Translations under genes and position numbers: made by a program
The notes under the pieces: generated by a model
The model's database searches: none
What the model was told of the DNA's origin: nothing
What the model saw: only the letters and a program-made list of their open reading frames with translations
NCBI GenBank assembly: GCA_016744485.1
Contig: JADGEG010000104.1
Span: 1-7,046 of the forward strand
Direction: 5' to 3'
Length of the DNA stretch: 7,046 bases
Source of the DNA: Arcobacter sp.
GTDB lineage: Bacteria; Campylobacterota; Campylobacteria; Campylobacterales; Arcobacteraceae
Shown: positions 6,473 to 7,046 of the stretch, piece by piece
Layout of the letters: each line of letters begins with the position of its first letter
Numbering within the stretch: position 1 is the stretch's first letter

Positions 6473-7046
6473 ATGGAGATTATTTTATTTATTGCCTTAG
6501 CTTTTATTTTACTTTATGTAATAACTTGGTTTAGATATAAACAAACTTTATTAAAAAAATCTAATGAATTTAATTTACAAATTCAAGCATTAAATGACAA
6601 ATTAGATTTTACTCTTAAAGCTCATGAACTAGAAAAGGAAAATCTAAGAAGTACTTTAGAAAATGAAAAACATGAACATGAAGAAAATAAAATCAAACTT
6701 AAAAATTTAAACAATACTTTAGAAAAAGAAAAACATGAACAAGAAGAAAATAAAATCAAACTTGAAAATCTAAACAGTACTTTAGAAAATGAAAAACAAA
6801 CAAATATACAAGCTATAATTACACTTGAAAATGAGTTTAAAGCAAAAGAAGAAAGACTTCATAATGAATTTCAAATTAAAGAATCTAATTTTACTGAAAA
6901 ACTAGATTTATTAGAAAACTCAGCAAAAGAAAATAAAATCAAACTTGAAAATTTAAACAATACTTTAGAAAAAGAAAAACATGAACAAGAAGAAAATAAA
7001 ATCAAACTTGAAAATCTAAACAGTACTTTAGAAAATGAAAAACAAA
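6473..7046 (+). CDS. rmuC: Membrane-anchored coiled-coil protein, probably RmuC N-terminal part (3' end outside window)
   Basis: An open frame runs to the window edge without a stop (191 codons seen). Residues 1-19 (MEIILFIALAFILLYVITWF region) are a single N-terminal membrane anchor, followed by a short basic stretch. The rest is a highly charged coiled coil rich in E, K, N and L. RmuC proteins, which limit DNA rearrangements in E. coli, have this plan of anchor, long coiled coil and C-terminal nuclease-like domain, but that domain would lie beyond the edge, so the name is tentative. I chose ATG 6473 because AAGG (6462-6465) lies seven bases before it; the in-frame ATG at 6458 has no ribosome site and would add five residues. 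It begins 19 bases after the M48 stop. From about residue 50 it holds 21-residue repeats. An alternative is any other coiled-coil membrane protein. Confidence 0.6.
   Translation, partial: MEIILFIALAFILLYVITWFRYKQTLLKKSNEFNLQIQALNDKLDFTLKAHELEKENLRSTLENEKHEHEENKIKLKNLNNTLEKEKHEQEENKIKLENLNSTLENEKQTNIQAIITLENEFKAKEERLHNEFQIKESNFTEKLDLLENSAKENKIKLENLNNTLEKEKHEQEENKIKLENLNSTLENEKQ
6620..6799 (+). repeat. Coding 63-base (21-residue) repeats, first block
   Basis: Three successive units of 63 bases encode 21 residues each, equal to three coiled-coil heptads. A degenerate unit is at 6620-6682 (NLRSTLENEKHEHE). A clear one is at 6683-6745 (ENKIKLKNLNNTLEKEKHEQE). A shortened third is at 6746-6799 (ENKIKLENLNSTLENEKQ, 18 residues). 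The last two together form the 117-base block that recurs at 6929-7045. Confidence 0.9.
6929..7045 (+). repeat. Near-identical second copy of the 117-base coding repeat block
   Basis: Bases 6929-7045 match 6683-6799 with a single difference (GAA here for AAA at 6701-6703, E for K). The offset is 246 bases, or 82 codons, so the reading frame is kept. The window ends one base after this copy, and that base also matches, so the repeat may continue outside. The 129 bases between copies (6800-6928) are coiled-coil coding but not of this repeat. Confidence 0.95.

Noticed and set aside
6683..7045. CRISPR-like or intergenic tandem repeat
   Set aside because: The repeats are in frame within a long coding region and match three-heptad coiled-coil units, so they are protein repeats.

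Overview
The window looks like chromosomal DNA from a Campylobacterota species, most likely an Arcobacter-type (Arcobacteraceae) bacterium. This is inferred from the very high A+T content, AT-rich codon use, short intergenic gaps, GTG/TTG starts, an initiator tRNA-Met beside tRNA-Gln(UUG), and the forms of the YbgC, M48 peptidase and integrase sequences. No rRNA or marker gene fixes the genus.

Left part (about 1-3660, plus strand): a sugar-acid catabolic cluster. A LacI-family repressor (224-1201) is followed by a wreck of mannonate dehydratase uxuA (1213-1407), 2-keto-3-deoxygluconate kinase kdgK (1404-2306), KDPG aldolase eda (2308-2928) and a GntR/UTRA-type regulator (2932-3657). Gaps run from an ATGA overlap to 11 bases, so this reads as one operon. 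KdgK and Eda turn 2-keto-3-deoxygluconate (KDG) into pyruvate and glyceraldehyde-3-phosphate, the last steps of hexuronate, alginate or pectin breakdown. UxuA would have supplied KDG from mannonate, but only its first ~34 and last ~25 codons remain, so the pathway here is decayed or now fed by KDG from elsewhere. No transporter or upstream hexuronate enzyme lies in the window.

Middle (about 3660-4780): an unassigned AT-rich gap, a strong bidirectional terminator, and two minus-strand tRNA genes (initiator tRNA-fMet and tRNA-Gln). The tRNAs sit behind a promoter with perfect consensus boxes (TTGACA, 17-base spacer, TATAAT). Next comes a broken tyrosine integrase whose C-terminal catalytic part is still readable, a sign of past mobile-element activity beside the tRNAs.

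Right part (4783-7046, plus strand): housekeeping-type genes. These are a YbgC-family acyl-CoA thioesterase, an integral-membrane M48 (Ste24-like) metallopeptidase, and the first 191 codons of a membrane-anchored coiled-coil protein, probably RmuC, which runs off the window. That last gene carries 21-residue (three-heptad) repeats, including a 117-base block repeated almost perfectly 246 bases later.

I see no wholly new system. The most informative observations are the internally deleted uxuA relic inside a live operon, the recent in-frame duplication in the coiled-coil gene, and the integrase relic next to the tRNA pair.
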